Below, one piece after another: positions 15,556 through 25,106 of a stretch of DNA of 35,302 bases; the stretch's first letter is position 1; each line of letters opens with the position of its first letter. The notes beneath the pieces are model-generated. The model saw only the letters and a program-made list of their open reading frames with translations, did no database searches and was not told the DNA's origin. The stretch spans positions 1 through 35,302 of the forward strand of contig CACYRK010000032.1 of assembly GCA_902776835.1 (NCBI GenBank), written 5' to 3'. This DNA comes from an uncultured Bacteroidales bacterium. GTDB taxonomy: Bacteria; Bacteroidota; Bacteroidia; Bacteroidales; Muribaculaceae. The position numbers and the translations under genes were made by a program.

Positions 15556-16983
15556 ATGATGAAATTCACACGTTATGTTGCGACTGTGATGTCGCTCATG
15601 CTGGCTCTCAGCCTGATGGCTATTGAGCCGCAGGATGCGGTCAACAAGTTTGCCGGCGACAAGGCCCTGCGACACGCTCTGGTTGGCGTCGCGGTCTACG
15701 ATATTGACTCGATGCGCACCATTGCCGGCAATCACATCGACCTCGCTGTTATCACGGCTTCGACGATGAAAACCGTTACCAGCACCGCCGCTCTGGAATA
15801 CCTGGGAGCCGACTTCAAGTTTAAGACACCAGTGTACTTGCTGGGCGACACGCTGCAGGGCCGCCTGGCGGGCAATCTGCTGGTGGTGGGCACTGGCGAC
15901 CCAACGATTGGCAGCAAGTATTTCAAGTCGAATCCGAGCATTGTCAGCGAGATTGTCGAGGCTCTGAAGCGTTGTGGCATCACACGCATCGACGGCCGCA
16001 TTGTCGTCGACGAGAGTCTGTATCGCTTCCCGTATTACAACATCCACTGGGATGTGGGCGACCTGGCGTGGGACTACGGCGCTGCTGTGCATCCGTTCAA
16101 CTATCGCGACAACGTGACCAATGTGAGTTTTAAGATCGACAAGTGGGGCCGCTTCAGCGACGCCAAACTCACGCCCTCGGCCACGGGTGTGCAAATCATC
16201 AACAGAACTACGATGAGCACCAGCCACAGTGACTTCGACATGGCTCTCGAATATGGCACTCCCGCTGTGGTTCTCACGGGCGAGATTAAGCCTGGCAGCC
16301 ACGAATTCACCGTGACTAACCCCCTGCCACAAGCCGCCTTTATCGACGAGTTGATGCGTGCGCTGGCAAGTGCCGGAATCGCCGTGGGCAACGACGATGA
16401 CGTGCTCAGCGACGTGCCACATCCGCAGCGCATGCCACTGGTGACTCACGAGTCGCCCGTGTTGCCCGAGATCATCACCTCGTTGCTCGACCGCAGCGAC
16501 AACATGTTCGCCCACGCCCTGCTTCGCGCAGTGGCCGTGAACAGCAAGGGCTGGAAAGGAGGCGATGTGGACCGCGCTGGCATCCAGCAGGTTACCCGCA
16601 TGCTCGACCACTACGGCTGCGACACCGACGCACTCTTCATGCGCGATGGCAGCGGCCTGGCGCGCGCCGGACGTGCTTCGGCACGCATGCTTGTGCAAAT
16701 GCTTGCCGCCGTAGCCGAAAAACGTTATGGCGACGTGCGACTGTGCGACCTCATGCCGAAGGCCGGAAAGCGTATTGGAAACCTGCTGCCTAACACACAT
16801 CTGCGCAGCGACATCGTGCTCAAATCGGGTTCGATGACCGACGTGCAGTGCTTTGTGGGATACTACCCGGCCAACAAGCCACGCTACGCTTTTGCCGTGC
16901 TCGTCAACAACTATAACTGCACGCGTGCCGACCTGAAAGACAAAATCGACCGCCTGCTGATTAATCTTTTTGACGATAAATAG
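15556..16983 (+). CDS. dacB: D-alanyl-D-alanine carboxypeptidase/endopeptidase, PBP4 (S13) family
   Basis: The 475-residue protein has a signal peptide (MMKFTRYVATVMSLMLALSL) and the three penicillin-binding motifs in S13 order: SxxK as Ser69-Thr-Met-Lys72 (ITASTMKTVTS), SxN as Ser314-Asp-Asn316 (DRSDNMFAHALLR), and KTG-like Lys423-Ser-Gly425 (VLKSGSMTDV). The large insert between SxxK and SxN (about 240 residues) is typical of PBP4. It removes the terminal D-Ala of peptidoglycan stem peptides or cuts cross-links in the periplasm. Its own promoter lies 40 bp upstream. The next gene is 57 bp downstream. The symbol is used for the family; orthology was not tested. Confidence 0.93.
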   Translation: MMKFTRYVATVMSLMLALSLMAIEPQDAVNKFAGDKALRHALVGVAVYDIDSMRTIAGNHIDLAVITASTMKTVTSTAALEYLGADFKFKTPVYLLGDTLQGRLAGNLLVVGTGDPTIGSKYFKSNPSIVSEIVEALKRCGITRIDGRIVVDESLYRFPYYNIHWDVGDLAWDYGAAVHPFNYRDNVTNVSFKIDKWGRFSDAKLTPSATGVQIINRTTMSTSHSDFDMALEYGTPAVVLTGEIKPGSHEFTVTNPLPQAAFIDELMRALASAGIAVGNDDDVLSDVPHPQRMPLVTHESPVLPEIITSLLDRSDNMFAHALLRAVAVNSKGWKGGDVDRAGIQQVTRMLDHYGCDTDALFMRDGSGLARAGRASARMLVQMLAAVAEKRYGDVRLCDLMPKAGKRIGNLLPNTHLRSDIVLKSGSMTDVQCFVGYYPANKPRYAFAVLVNNYNCTRADLKDKIDRLLINLFDDK

Positions 16984-17040
16984 TGCGCAATTCAAAAAAA
17001 ATGCGTAAAATTGCAGATTATTTGCATCACACATCACACT

Positions 17041-17799
17041 ATGGACACATCAATAGCAAAGATACTGTCGCGAGTCTACGAGTTGGAGGGCCTGCTGCTG
17101 GTTGCCCAGAAGCACGGCACCGAAACCCCCTCGATGGTGATTGACAACATTTTAGACCACACTCGCGAGGTCGACGACATGGCGCATCTGCTTCGCGACA
17201 TGGGCTATGGCAACCAACCCGAAGCCATGCCGCCCGTGCCCCCGGTGGCTGCTCCCACAGTGGCTGAGCCGCCGGTGGTGAAACCGCCTGTGTTCCAGCC
17301 GCAACCCGTGCCCGAAGATGAGTTGCCTGGCAACGATAATGACGATGAGGAGCCACCCAGGCGCGACCAGGACGACGAGCCAAAGGAGGTCTTCCAGGCC
17401 GATTATCAAGAGCCGGAGCGAGTGGGCGAGAAGCCAAACATACAGTTTGCCGAAGACGACATCGTCGAGGAGCGCTCAATCAGCGACCCGGTGGACGACA
17501 ACGTCGATTTCAACCCCGACGACGAGGTTACGCTGCAAATGCCGATGAGAGTCGACGAGAAGTTGCAGCGCACGCTCTCGCAAGACCTGCGCAAGGCTTT
17601 CTCGGTCAACGACCGTTTCCGCTTCAGGCGCGAACTCTTTGCCAACAGTGACGCCGACTTCAACGACGCGCTCAACCTGATCGAAACAATGAAAAGTTAC
17701 GACGAGGCACGCGAGTATTTCCTCGACGACCTCGGATGGGATGAGGAAGTGCCTGAAGTGGCCGACTTCCTGAATATCATTAGCAAGCATTTCCACTAA
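17041..17799 (+). CDS. conserved Bacteroidales protein of unknown function
   Basis: The 252-residue protein has three zones. A helical N-terminus (about 1-60: SIAKILSRVYELEGLLLVAQ) comes first. A long Pro- then Asp/Glu-rich linker (about 60-165: PPVPPVAAP, GNDNDDEEPP) is likely disordered. A helical C-terminal domain (LSQDLRKAFSVNDRFRFRRELF, NDALNLIETMKSYDEAREYF, then DFLNIISKHF) resembles conserved Bacteroidetes proteins I recall without a known function. There is no signal peptide, so it is cytoplasmic. The start is the ATG at 17041; an ATG 30 nt upstream lies in the spacer and adds an unlikely extension. Its stop overlaps the rsmI start by one base (TAATG), indicating coupled translation. 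Confidence 0.75.
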   Translation: MDTSIAKILSRVYELEGLLLVAQKHGTETPSMVIDNILDHTREVDDMAHLLRDMGYGNQPEAMPPVPPVAAPTVAEPPVVKPPVFQPQPVPEDELPGNDNDDEEPPRRDQDDEPKEVFQADYQEPERVGEKPNIQFAEDDIVEERSISDPVDDNVDFNPDDEVTLQMPMRVDEKLQRTLSQDLRKAFSVNDRFRFRRELFANSDADFNDALNLIETMKSYDEAREYFLDDLGWDEEVPEVADFLNIISKHFH

Positions 17800-18545
17800 T
17801 GAGCGGACGACTGTACATAGTGCCCACACCCGTCGGCAACCTCGACGACATGACGCCACGCGCCGTGCAGGTGCTTCAGCAGGTGAGCATAATCCTTGCC
17901 GAAGACACTCGCACCAGCGCTGTGCTCATGAAGCACTATGGCATCACCACGCCCATGCGCAGCCATCACAAGTTTAACGAGCACGACGCCGTGCCGGCCA
18001 TTATCGAGCGTTTGCAAGCCGGCGACGACATGGCACTGGTGAGCGACGCCGGCACCCCCGGCATCAGCGATCCAGGCTTTTTGCTCTCGCGTGAGTGTCG
18101 CCGCGCCGGCATCGTGGTGGAGACGCTACCGGGCGCCACAGCATTTGTGCCCGCGCTGGTCAACTCGGGCCTGCCGTGCGACCGCTTTGTGTTTGAGGGC
18201 TTCCTGCCTCAAAAGAAGGGCCGTGCCACACGCCTCGAGCAACTCAAGAGCCAGGAGCGCACCATGGTGTTTTACGAGTCGCCGATGCGTCTGCTCAAGA
18301 CGCTGCAACAACTCGCCGACGTCATGGGAGGCGAACGCGAGGCTTCGGTGTCGCGAGAAATCTCCAAAATCCACAACACCACGCACAACGGCACGCTGGC
18401 CGAACTCGTGGACTATTTCACCGCCGTCGAGCCGCGTGGCGAGATTGTGATTGTGGTGGCCGGATGTGAGCAGCAGCACGCCGCAAAAGTCGACAAATAT
18501 GCCCGCTTTAAGCACAAAGCCGCTCTGGCTAATGATGACGAATAA
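17799..18545 (+). CDS. rsmI: 16S rRNA (cytidine-1402 2'-O)-methyltransferase RsmI
   Basis: The 248-residue protein starts LYIVPTPVGNLDDMTPRAVQVL and has the SAM-binding tetrapyrrole-methylase-like fold: AEDTRTSAVLMKHYGI, ALVSDAGTPGISDPG, LPGATAFVPALVNSGLP and FEGFLPQKKGRA, then VFYESPMRLLKTL and REISKIHNTTHNGTL. These are the standard RsmI blocks, in order. RsmI methylates the ribose of C1402 in the decoding centre, with RsmH methylating the base. Length is slightly below the E. coli protein, mainly at the C-terminus. Its ATG overlaps the upstream stop by one base. Confidence 0.95.
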   Translation: MSGRLYIVPTPVGNLDDMTPRAVQVLQQVSIILAEDTRTSAVLMKHYGITTPMRSHHKFNEHDAVPAIIERLQAGDDMALVSDAGTPGISDPGFLLSRECRRAGIVVETLPGATAFVPALVNSGLPCDRFVFEGFLPQKKGRATRLEQLKSQERTMVFYESPMRLLKTLQQLADVMGGEREASVSREISKIHNTTHNGTLAELVDYFTAVEPRGEIVIVVAGCEQQHAAKVDKYARFKHKAALANDDE

Positions 18546-18588
18546 ACTGACAAAAGACAACAATATCAATTCTTAAAACTTTACCGTT

Positions 18589-19464
18589 ATGAGAAAGATA
18601 AAATATTTCGTGGCCTGTATCGTAATCCTTGCGCTCATGCCCTCGTGCCATGAGCACAAGACCGACGACGAGACGGCACAAATCGACTCGATTAACAGCG
18701 AACTCAACGACTCGCTCGCCACTGCGCTGGCCGAGAAGGACAGCCTGATGACGCTGATGAACGAGATTGCTGAAGGCATGAACCAAATCAAGGATATGCA
18801 GGACATCGTGTCGGCACCAAATCTCAACAGCGAGACACCCGACCGCAAGAATCAGTTGCGTAACGACATCGTGCTCATCCAGCAGTCGATTGAGCAGCGC
18901 AAGAAACGCCTTGCCGAGTTGGAGAAGCGCCTCAAGCAGTCCAACAACTACAACGAGGAGATGCGCAAAACCATCGAAAACCTCAAGAAGCAACTCGAAA
19001 ACCAGCAGAGCACCATCGACGACCTGACCAAGCAACTGGCTGCCGCACATGTGCAAATCACCGCGCTCAACAACCGTGTCGACTCGCTCAACACCGTTAA
19101 CACCGAGGTTCGCCAGGAGAAGCAGAAGGCTCAGGAGGAGACGCAGCGAGTAACCAACGAGATGAACGTGTGCTACTATGCCATCGGCTCGAAGAAGGAA
19201 CTGAAGGCGCACAAAATCATCGAGTCGCGGTTCCTGCGCAAGACCAAGATTATGGAAGGCGACTTCGAGAAGTCGTATTTCACCAAGGCCGACAAGCGCA
19301 CGCTCAATTCCATCCCACTGCACGCCAAGAAGGTGGAAATCATGTCGAAGCACCCCGTTGGGTCTTACGAGATTATCGAAAGCGGCGATGGCAAGGTGCT
19401 GAAAATCACCAACCCGTCGCGTTTCTGGGAGTTGTCCAACTTCCTGGTGGTGAAGGTTAACTGA
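18589..19464 (+). CDS. coiled-coil lipoprotein (Cbp1-type)
   Basis: The 291-residue protein has a lipoprotein signal with LMPSC, placing the lipidated residue at Cys20. Residues 22-190 are dominated by heptad-like coiled coil (NDIVLIQQSIEQRKKRLAEL, EEMRKTIENLKKQLENQQ). The C-terminal 95 residues are a compact domain (CYYAIGSKKELKAHKII, SYFTKADKRTLNSIPLHAKK, HPVGSYEIIE, LKITNPSRFWELSNFLVVKV). This combination is conserved in Bacteroidales, and I recall some members annotated as Cbp1-family collagen-binding adhesins; that name is a weak guide to function. It is likely anchored at the outer membrane. The gene is 43 bp after rsmI. Confidence 0.75.
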   Translation: MRKIKYFVACIVILALMPSCHEHKTDDETAQIDSINSELNDSLATALAEKDSLMTLMNEIAEGMNQIKDMQDIVSAPNLNSETPDRKNQLRNDIVLIQQSIEQRKKRLAELEKRLKQSNNYNEEMRKTIENLKKQLENQQSTIDDLTKQLAAAHVQITALNNRVDSLNTVNTEVRQEKQKAQEETQRVTNEMNVCYYAIGSKKELKAHKIIESRFLRKTKIMEGDFEKSYFTKADKRTLNSIPLHAKKVEIMSKHPVGSYEIIESGDGKVLKITNPSRFWELSNFLVVKVN

Positions 19465-19520
19465 TGCGCCACGCTGAGCAATCAAGAGTATAGTAACACA
19501 CGATTTAGCACACTCTGACA

Positions 19521-20345
19521 ATGAAATCGGATACCATAGTCATTATCCCTACTTACAACGAGTGCGAGAACATCGCCAACATGATTCAGACGGTGTTTGC
19601 CATCGAGGAGCATCAGTTCGACTTGCTCATCATCGATGACAACTCGCCCGACGGCACCGCCGCCATCGTCAAGGAGCAGATGGCGCACTATCCCGAGCGC
19701 CTGCACATCATCGAGCGAGCCGGAAAACTGGGCCTCGGCACGGCTTACATCACCGGCTTCAAGTGGTCGCTCGAGCAGGGCTATGACTACATCATCGAGA
19801 TGGATGCCGACTTTTCGCACCCGCCGCGCAAACTCATTGAGTTGCAAGAGGCATGTGCCACCGGAAAGGGCGATGTGGCCGTCGGCTCGCGCTACCTTAC
19901 TGGCGTGAACGTGGTCAACTGGCCCATGGGACGCGTGCTCATGAGTTACTACGCGTCGGCCTATGTGCGTATCGTCACCGGCATGAAGGTGCGCGACACC
20001 ACCGCGGGGTTTGTGTGCTACCGTCGCGAGGTGCTCGAGGCTATCGACCTCGACGGCGTGGAGTTTAAGGGCTACGCCTTCCAAATCGAGATGAAATTTA
20101 CCGCACACCGCATGGGCTTCAAAATCACCGAGGTACCCATCGTCTTTGTCAACCGCGTGCTGGGCACGAGCAAGATGAACACCAGCATCTTCGGCGAGGC
20201 GGTGTTTGGCGTGATAAAACTGCGATTGAGCACTTGGTTCAACCGCAAGAAGTATCAGCGGCGCACCGGCAGCGGCGGCAAGTTGATTGCCGCAGGGGCC
20301 GAAGAAACCCAATCAAGTGAAAAAACAGAAAACCAAGATAACTAA
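19521..20345 (+). CDS. polyprenyl-phosphate sugar synthase, DPM1-like GT2 glycosyltransferase
   Basis: The 274-residue protein has the GT2 core: IVIIPTYNECENI, DLLIIDDNSPDGT (Asp39/Asp40), GKLGLGTAYITGFKWSLEQG, the metal-binding Asp95-x-Asp97 (EMDADFSHPP), VAVGSRYL, and DTTAGFVCYRREVL with KGYAFQIEMKFTAHRMG. This pattern belongs to dolichol/polyprenyl-phosphate mannose synthases, which load a sugar from a nucleotide donor onto a lipid carrier at the inner membrane. No C-terminal membrane helices are present, so it acts as the soluble catalytic form. The tail after residue 240 is hydrophilic. The donor sugar is not certain. The stop overlaps the next start by one base. Confidence 0.9.
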   Translation: MKSDTIVIIPTYNECENIANMIQTVFAIEEHQFDLLIIDDNSPDGTAAIVKEQMAHYPERLHIIERAGKLGLGTAYITGFKWSLEQGYDYIIEMDADFSHPPRKLIELQEACATGKGDVAVGSRYLTGVNVVNWPMGRVLMSYYASAYVRIVTGMKVRDTTAGFVCYRREVLEAIDLDGVEFKGYAFQIEMKFTAHRMGFKITEVPIVFVNRVLGTSKMNTSIFGEAVFGVIKLRLSTWFNRKKYQRRTGSGGKLIAAGAEETQSSEKTENQDN

Positions 20346-21859
20346 TGAAACGAATCTTTCAATCGATTATCATCGTAGCCATGCTTGTGATGAGTGTGGC
20401 GGGTGCCAGTGCCGCAAATCCCAAGCATGAGTTTCGCGGCGCGTGGCTGCACATCATAGGACAGGGCCAGTATGCCAAGCAGAGCACTGCCGAAAACAAG
20501 GCCTATCTCATCATGATCCTCGACCAACTCAAGGCGTCGGGCTGCAATGCCGTGATTTGGCAAATTCGTCCGCAGGCCGATGCTGCCTATGTCAGCGACA
20601 TTGAGCCTTGGTCGCGTTGGATTACCGGCACCGCCGGAAAGGCCCCCGACCCGCTGTGGGACCCCCTGCAATTTATGATCGACGAGTGCCACAAGCGAGG
20701 CATGGAACTCCACGCGTGGATTAACCCTTATCGCGTGACCAGTGGCAGCAGCGACAAGCCCGCAAAGGGCCATGTCTACTACGAGCACCCCGAGTGGTTT
20801 GTCAAATATGCCGACGGCAAGATTTATTTCGACCCGGGTCTGCCCGAGAGCCGCAACTTCATCGACAAGGTGGTGCGCGACATCCTCACGCGATACGATG
20901 TCGACGCCATACACATGGACGACTACTTCTATCCCTATCCCAAGGACGACGTTCCCTTTCCCGACCAGAAGTCATTCGAGAAATACGGTGCTGGATTCAC
21001 CAACAAGGGCGACTGGCGCCGACACAACGTCGACCTGCTCATCGAGCAACTTCACAACACCATCCATGAGTTGAAGCCGTGGGTGCAGTTTGGCATCAGC
21101 CCCTTCGGCATCTGGCGTAACAAGAAGAACGACCCCGACGGCAGCGACACCAACGGCCTGCAGTGCTACGACGCGCTGTATGCCGACTGCCCAAGTTGGA
21201 CCGCCAAGGGCTGGGTCGACTACATGGTGCCGCAACTCTACTGGGAACTGGAGCATAAGCGCGCCAGCACGCTGGAATTGGCCTACTGGTGGGACCGTCA
21301 TGCCAACGGACGCCACATGTACTACGGCCAGGATGTGATGAACATCATGAAGCACCCCGACATCGCTGCCGATGGCGGCGACCCGCGCAACCCCACGCAA
21401 CTCGACCACAAGTTCCGCCTGATGCGCAAACTCGAGCATGTGCAGGGACCGTGCTGGTGGCCGGGATATCCCATCGCCTCCAACAGCCACGGCGTGCGCG
21501 ACTCGCTGGCCAACAACCAGCAGTCGACTCCGGCGCTCATCCCGGCTTACACCTGGCTCGACAATGTGCCGCCGGCACCCATCAAGCACCTCACACTCGA
21601 CGCCGACAATGTGCTGCGATGGGAGGTACCCGCGACCAACGACCCCATGCAGCAGGCAGTGCGCTTTGTGGTCTACCGTTTCCGTCAAGGTTCGCCGGTC
21701 AACATCGAGGACGCCAATTCAATTGTGGCCATCACCGGTGAGCAGAGTTTTAAACTGCCTAACGACGCGGGCAACTGGCAATATGCCGTTACGGCGGTCG
21801 ACCGCTGCAACAACGAGAGCCGTGCCGTGCGTCTGCAATCTAAAAACATACAACAATGA
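20345..21859 (+). CDS. secreted GHL10-type (DUF187) glycoside hydrolase-like protein
   Basis: The 504-residue protein has a signal peptide (MKRIFQSIIIVAMLVMSVAG, cut near ASA at 23) and a TIM-barrel domain typical of the GHL10 family: EFRGAWLHIIGQGQY, CNAVIWQIRPQADAAY, WDPLQFMIDECHKRGMELHAW (segment), NPYRV, WFVKYADGKIYFDPGLPE, VDAIHMDDYFYPYP with the acidic pair, GISPFGIWRN and VDYMVPQLYW. A probable fibronectin III-like domain follows (APIKHLTLDADNVLRWEVP to the end). GHL10 proteins are exported; the substrate is generally unknown, though glycan or peptidoglycan is likely. It overlaps both neighbours by one and four bases, so it is tightly coupled to sugar-nucleotide genes. Confidence 0.88.
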   Translation: MKRIFQSIIIVAMLVMSVAGASAANPKHEFRGAWLHIIGQGQYAKQSTAENKAYLIMILDQLKASGCNAVIWQIRPQADAAYVSDIEPWSRWITGTAGKAPDPLWDPLQFMIDECHKRGMELHAWINPYRVTSGSSDKPAKGHVYYEHPEWFVKYADGKIYFDPGLPESRNFIDKVVRDILTRYDVDAIHMDDYFYPYPKDDVPFPDQKSFEKYGAGFTNKGDWRRHNVDLLIEQLHNTIHELKPWVQFGISPFGIWRNKKNDPDGSDTNGLQCYDALYADCPSWTAKGWVDYMVPQLYWELEHKRASTLELAYWWDRHANGRHMYYGQDVMNIMKHPDIAADGGDPRNPTQLDHKFRLMRKLEHVQGPCWWPGYPIASNSHGVRDSLANNQQSTPALIPAYTWLDNVPPAPIKHLTLDADNVLRWEVPATNDPMQQAVRFVVYRFRQGSPVNIEDANSIVAITGEQSFKLPNDAGNWQYAVTAVDRCNNESRAVRLQSKNIQQ

Positions 21860-23001
21860 GCGAATCAAAGCGTGTCTTGTTATGCCTGGCTCACATGAGC
21901 GGCAACGAGATGAAATATATACAGGAAGCATTCGACACCAATTGGGTGGTGCCCCTGGGACCTAACGTCAATGCCTTTGAGCAGGATTTGGAGCAAATGG
22001 TGGGTCACGACCGCCATGTGGTGGCGCTCTCCAGCGGCACCGCGGCCATCCACCTGGCCTTGGTTAACCTGGGCGTTACTGCTGGCGACGAGGTGATTTG
22101 CCAATCGATGACCTTCAGTGCCAGCGCCAACCCCATCGTGTATCAGGGCGCCACGCCGGTGTTTGTCGACAGCGAGGAGCGTACCTGGAACATGGATGCC
22201 AACTTGCTCGAGGATGCCATCAAGCAGCGCATCGCCGCCACAGGTCGCAAGCCCAAGGCCATCATCCCGGTTTACCTCTATGGCATGCCGGCCTACATCG
22301 ACGACATCATGGCCGTCGCGCGCTATTACGACATCCCCGTTGTCGAGGACTCGGCCGAGGGCTTCGGCAGCCGCTACCGCGACCAGGAAGTGGGCACCTT
22401 TGGCGACTACGGCATCATGAGTTTCAACGGCAACAAGATGATTACCACCAGCGGCGGTGGCGCACTGGTGTGCCCCACGCTGGAGGCCAAGCAGCGCGTT
22501 ATGTTCTTCGCCACACAGGCGCGTGAGCCCATGCCGTACTACCTGCACAAGCACATCGGCTACAACTACCGCATGAGCAACATTTGCGCCGGAATCGGCC
22601 GCGGCCAGATGACCGTGCTGGCCGAGCATCTGGCTCACCACCGACACCTGTGCGACCTGTATGTGCATCTGTTTGAGGAAGTTCAGGGCGTGATGGTGCA
22701 CGTCAATCCCGACGAGCGCTTCGACAGCAACTACTGGCTCAACACCATCATCATCGACCCGTCGACGGGCGTTACACCCGAGATGGCGCGGCTGGCACTC
22801 GAGGCCGAGAACATCGAGAGCCGCCCCTTGTGGAAGCCCATGCACACGCAGCCCGTGTTCCGCGACGCGCCGGCTGTGGTGAGTGGCGTGAGCGAGCGTC
22901 TCTTCGACATGGGATTGTGCTTGCCAAGCGGCCCGTGGGTCACCGACGACGATGCACGCCGCGTAGCCAGCGTTATCAAGCTACTATTGCACCGCGAGTA
23001 A
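21856..23001 (+). CDS. DegT/DnrJ/EryC1/StrS-family sugar aminotransferase
   Basis: The 381-residue PLP enzyme has ALSSGTAAIHLAL (phosphate site), QSMTFSASANPIVYQGATPVFVD (segment), VVEDSAEGFGSRY with Asp165, and the Schiff-base Lys194 in SFNGNKMITTSGGG. HKHIGYNYRMSNICAGIGRGQ follows. Family members transaminate keto sugars on nucleotide carriers. Next to a UDP-sugar 4,6-dehydratase, the likely product is a UDP-4-amino-4,6-dideoxy sugar, as in the PglE step of bacillosamine synthesis. The acetyltransferase that would complete that path is not in the window. The ATG overlaps the upstream stop as ATGA. Confidence 0.9.
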   Translation: MSESKRVLLCLAHMSGNEMKYIQEAFDTNWVVPLGPNVNAFEQDLEQMVGHDRHVVALSSGTAAIHLALVNLGVTAGDEVICQSMTFSASANPIVYQGATPVFVDSEERTWNMDANLLEDAIKQRIAATGRKPKAIIPVYLYGMPAYIDDIMAVARYYDIPVVEDSAEGFGSRYRDQEVGTFGDYGIMSFNGNKMITTSGGGALVCPTLEAKQRVMFFATQAREPMPYYLHKHIGYNYRMSNICAGIGRGQMTVLAEHLAHHRHLCDLYVHLFEEVQGVMVHVNPDERFDSNYWLNTIIIDPSTGVTPEMARLALEAENIESRPLWKPMHTQPVFRDAPAVVSGVSERLFDMGLCLPSGPWVTDDDARRVASVIKLLLHRE

Positions 23002-23033
23002 TATAGTTAGATGTTTAACCAATTCGTAATTCC

Positions 23034-25049
23034 ATGATACACAAGATAATAGATGGGCTGATTAACCTGCGCGTGGTGCGCACGTTCAAACTGAACACCA
23101 CGCCGCGATGGGTGATTCTGCTTGTCGACATGCTTATCGTGCTCGCCAGTTACACCCTGGTGGTCGTGAGCGACATGTATGCACACAATATGATGCTCGA
23201 ACCGTCGCGCGTCATTATCAACTGTGCGCTGGTGATGGCGGTGTACTTAATCGTGTCGGTGCTGACCAAGAGTTACACCTGCGTGATTCGCCTGAGCGTA
23301 ATCGAGGACCTCTACCGCACCATCATGGTGGTGGTCTTCAGTTCGATAATCTTGCTGGCCATCGATGTGCTGGCGCTCATATTTACCGGTGCGCCGCTCT
23401 ATCGCTTTTGGAATGTGCTGGTGATTGGTGCCATCACCTTCTCGATAATGATGGTCGAGCGCCTGCTGATCAAATACTTCTACATGCGGCTCACTGCAGC
23501 ATCGAAGAGCATGCGCCGACGCGTGCTCGTGCTCGGCACCTCGCTCGACTCGCTCATCCTGGCCAACGCCCTCAAGAGCGAGATCGGCGGACGCTACGAG
23601 CCGGTGGGATTGCTCAGCATCAAGGAGGGAAAGGAGAACGAGGCCATCAACGGGTTCAACGTGTACCGCTTTAACGCCGACACGGTGGCAAACATATTTG
23701 TGGAGAACGGCATCTATGCGCTTATCTTCAGTTCGGCTAATAACGACTTGATGCGCAGTGGCTTTGCCGACCATTTCATCCGCAACAACATCACGCTGCT
23801 CTCGATTAACCGTATCGAGGAGTTTGAACTTGACGAGGACAAGGACGACAGTTCGACCAACATCTCCACCTTCGTGCGCGAGGTGCAAATCGAGGACTTG
23901 CTCGGCCGCGACCCCATCGTGCTCAACAACACGCTGGTTAACAGTAATATCCAGGGTGCATGCGTGCTTATCACGGGTGCCTGTGGCTCGATAGGCAGCG
24001 AAATCGTGCGCCAGGTGGCTACCTACCGCGCAAGCCAAATCGTGCTAATCGACCAGGCCGAGACGCCGATGCACGACCTCTCGATAGAACTGCAACAGAA
24101 GTATCCCGAGGCCAACGTGGTGCTCTTTATGGGCGACGTGCAGAACCGCGCACGCATGGAGCAGGCGTTCAAGACTTATCATCCCAAGTTTGTGCTGCAC
24201 GCAGCGGCCTACAAGCATGTGCCCATGATGGAAATCAACCCCACCGAGGCCATCTTGACCAACGTGATGGGTACCAAAAACTTGGCCGACTTGTCGCTGA
24301 AATATGGCGTGTACAAGTTTGTGATGATTTCGACCGACAAGGCCGTCAATCCAACGAATATCATGGGTTGCTCGAAGCGCCTGGCCGAGATTTATTGCCA
24401 GTCGCTGTTCTTCGACGCACTCCAGCGTGGCCTGAAGACGCAGTTTATCACCACTCGCTTTGGCAACGTGCTGGGCAGCAATGGCTCGGTGATTCCGCTC
24501 TTCCGCAAGCAGATTGCCGAGGGAGGACCCGTCACCGTCACTCACAAGGACATCATCCGCTACTTCATGACCATCCCCGAGGCATGTTCGCTCGTACTCG
24601 AGGCTGGCTGCATGGGCAAGGGCGGCGAGATTTACATCTTCGACATGGGCACGCCGGTGCGCATCTACGACCTGGCTGAGCGCATGATTTCGCTTGCGGG
24701 CATGAAGCCGGGCGTCGACATCAAGATTAAGGAGGTGGGACTGCGACCGGGTGAAAAACTCTACGAAGAGTTGCTCAACGACAAGGAAAAGACGTCGGCC
24801 ACGATGAACAAGAAGATTATGGTGGCCAAGGTGCGCACTTACAACTATCGCGACGTGTGCGACCACATCGAGCAAATCATCGACTGGGCCAACAAGGGCA
24901 ATGTCCACAACATGGTGTTTGCCATGAAGCGCTTCGTGCCCGAGTACAAGAGCAACCAGAGTGCCGAGTTTGAGGCCATCGACCACGAGATCGAGGAAAT
25001 CCAAACTCAAGCCCCACAACACACCCCCGAAACCGAAAAATACTACTAA
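23034..25049 (+). CDS. membrane UDP-sugar 4,6-dehydratase, PglF/WbpM/CapD-like
   Basis: The 671-residue protein has four N-terminal membrane segments (about 27-48, 58-80, 98-120, 127-150). A first Rossmann-like domain (RRVLVLGTSLDSLILANAL) is followed by the catalytic SDR domain from about 308: GACGSIGSEIV (315-325), GDVQNRARM, LHAAAYKHVPMMEINP, then ISTDKAVNPTNIMGCSKR. The usual Tyr of the SDR YxxxK is Met444 with Lys448, as in the PglF/WbpM/FlaA1 group, which use Met and the Thr-Asp-Lys set. These enzymes convert UDP-GlcNAc to the 4-keto-6-deoxy sugar. The aminotransferase 32 bp upstream is the expected partner. The C-terminal tail (about 640-671) is acidic. Confidence 0.92.
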   Translation: MIHKIIDGLINLRVVRTFKLNTTPRWVILLVDMLIVLASYTLVVVSDMYAHNMMLEPSRVIINCALVMAVYLIVSVLTKSYTCVIRLSVIEDLYRTIMVVVFSSIILLAIDVLALIFTGAPLYRFWNVLVIGAITFSIMMVERLLIKYFYMRLTAASKSMRRRVLVLGTSLDSLILANALKSEIGGRYEPVGLLSIKEGKENEAINGFNVYRFNADTVANIFVENGIYALIFSSANNDLMRSGFADHFIRNNITLLSINRIEEFELDEDKDDSSTNISTFVREVQIEDLLGRDPIVLNNTLVNSNIQGACVLITGACGSIGSEIVRQVATYRASQIVLIDQAETPMHDLSIELQQKYPEANVVLFMGDVQNRARMEQAFKTYHPKFVLHAAAYKHVPMMEINPTEAILTNVMGTKNLADLSLKYGVYKFVMISTDKAVNPTNIMGCSKRLAEIYCQSLFFDALQRGLKTQFITTRFGNVLGSNGSVIPLFRKQIAEGGPVTVTHKDIIRYFMTIPEACSLVLEAGCMGKGGEIYIFDMGTPVRIYDLAERMISLAGMKPGVDIKIKEVGLRPGEKLYEELLNDKEKTSATMNKKIMVAKVRTYNYRDVCDHIEQIIDWANKGNVHNMVFAMKRFVPEYKSNQSAEFEAIDHEIEEIQTQAPQHTPETEKYY

Positions 25050-25106
25050 ATAATCACACTAATCACACCCATCGAGGTGTGTCAAGTAATTTGCCCATAA
25101 ATTTGT

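Noticed and set aside
15538..17037. Minus-strand frame opposite dacB
   Set aside because: Antisense shadow; dacB has all three penicillin-binding motifs.
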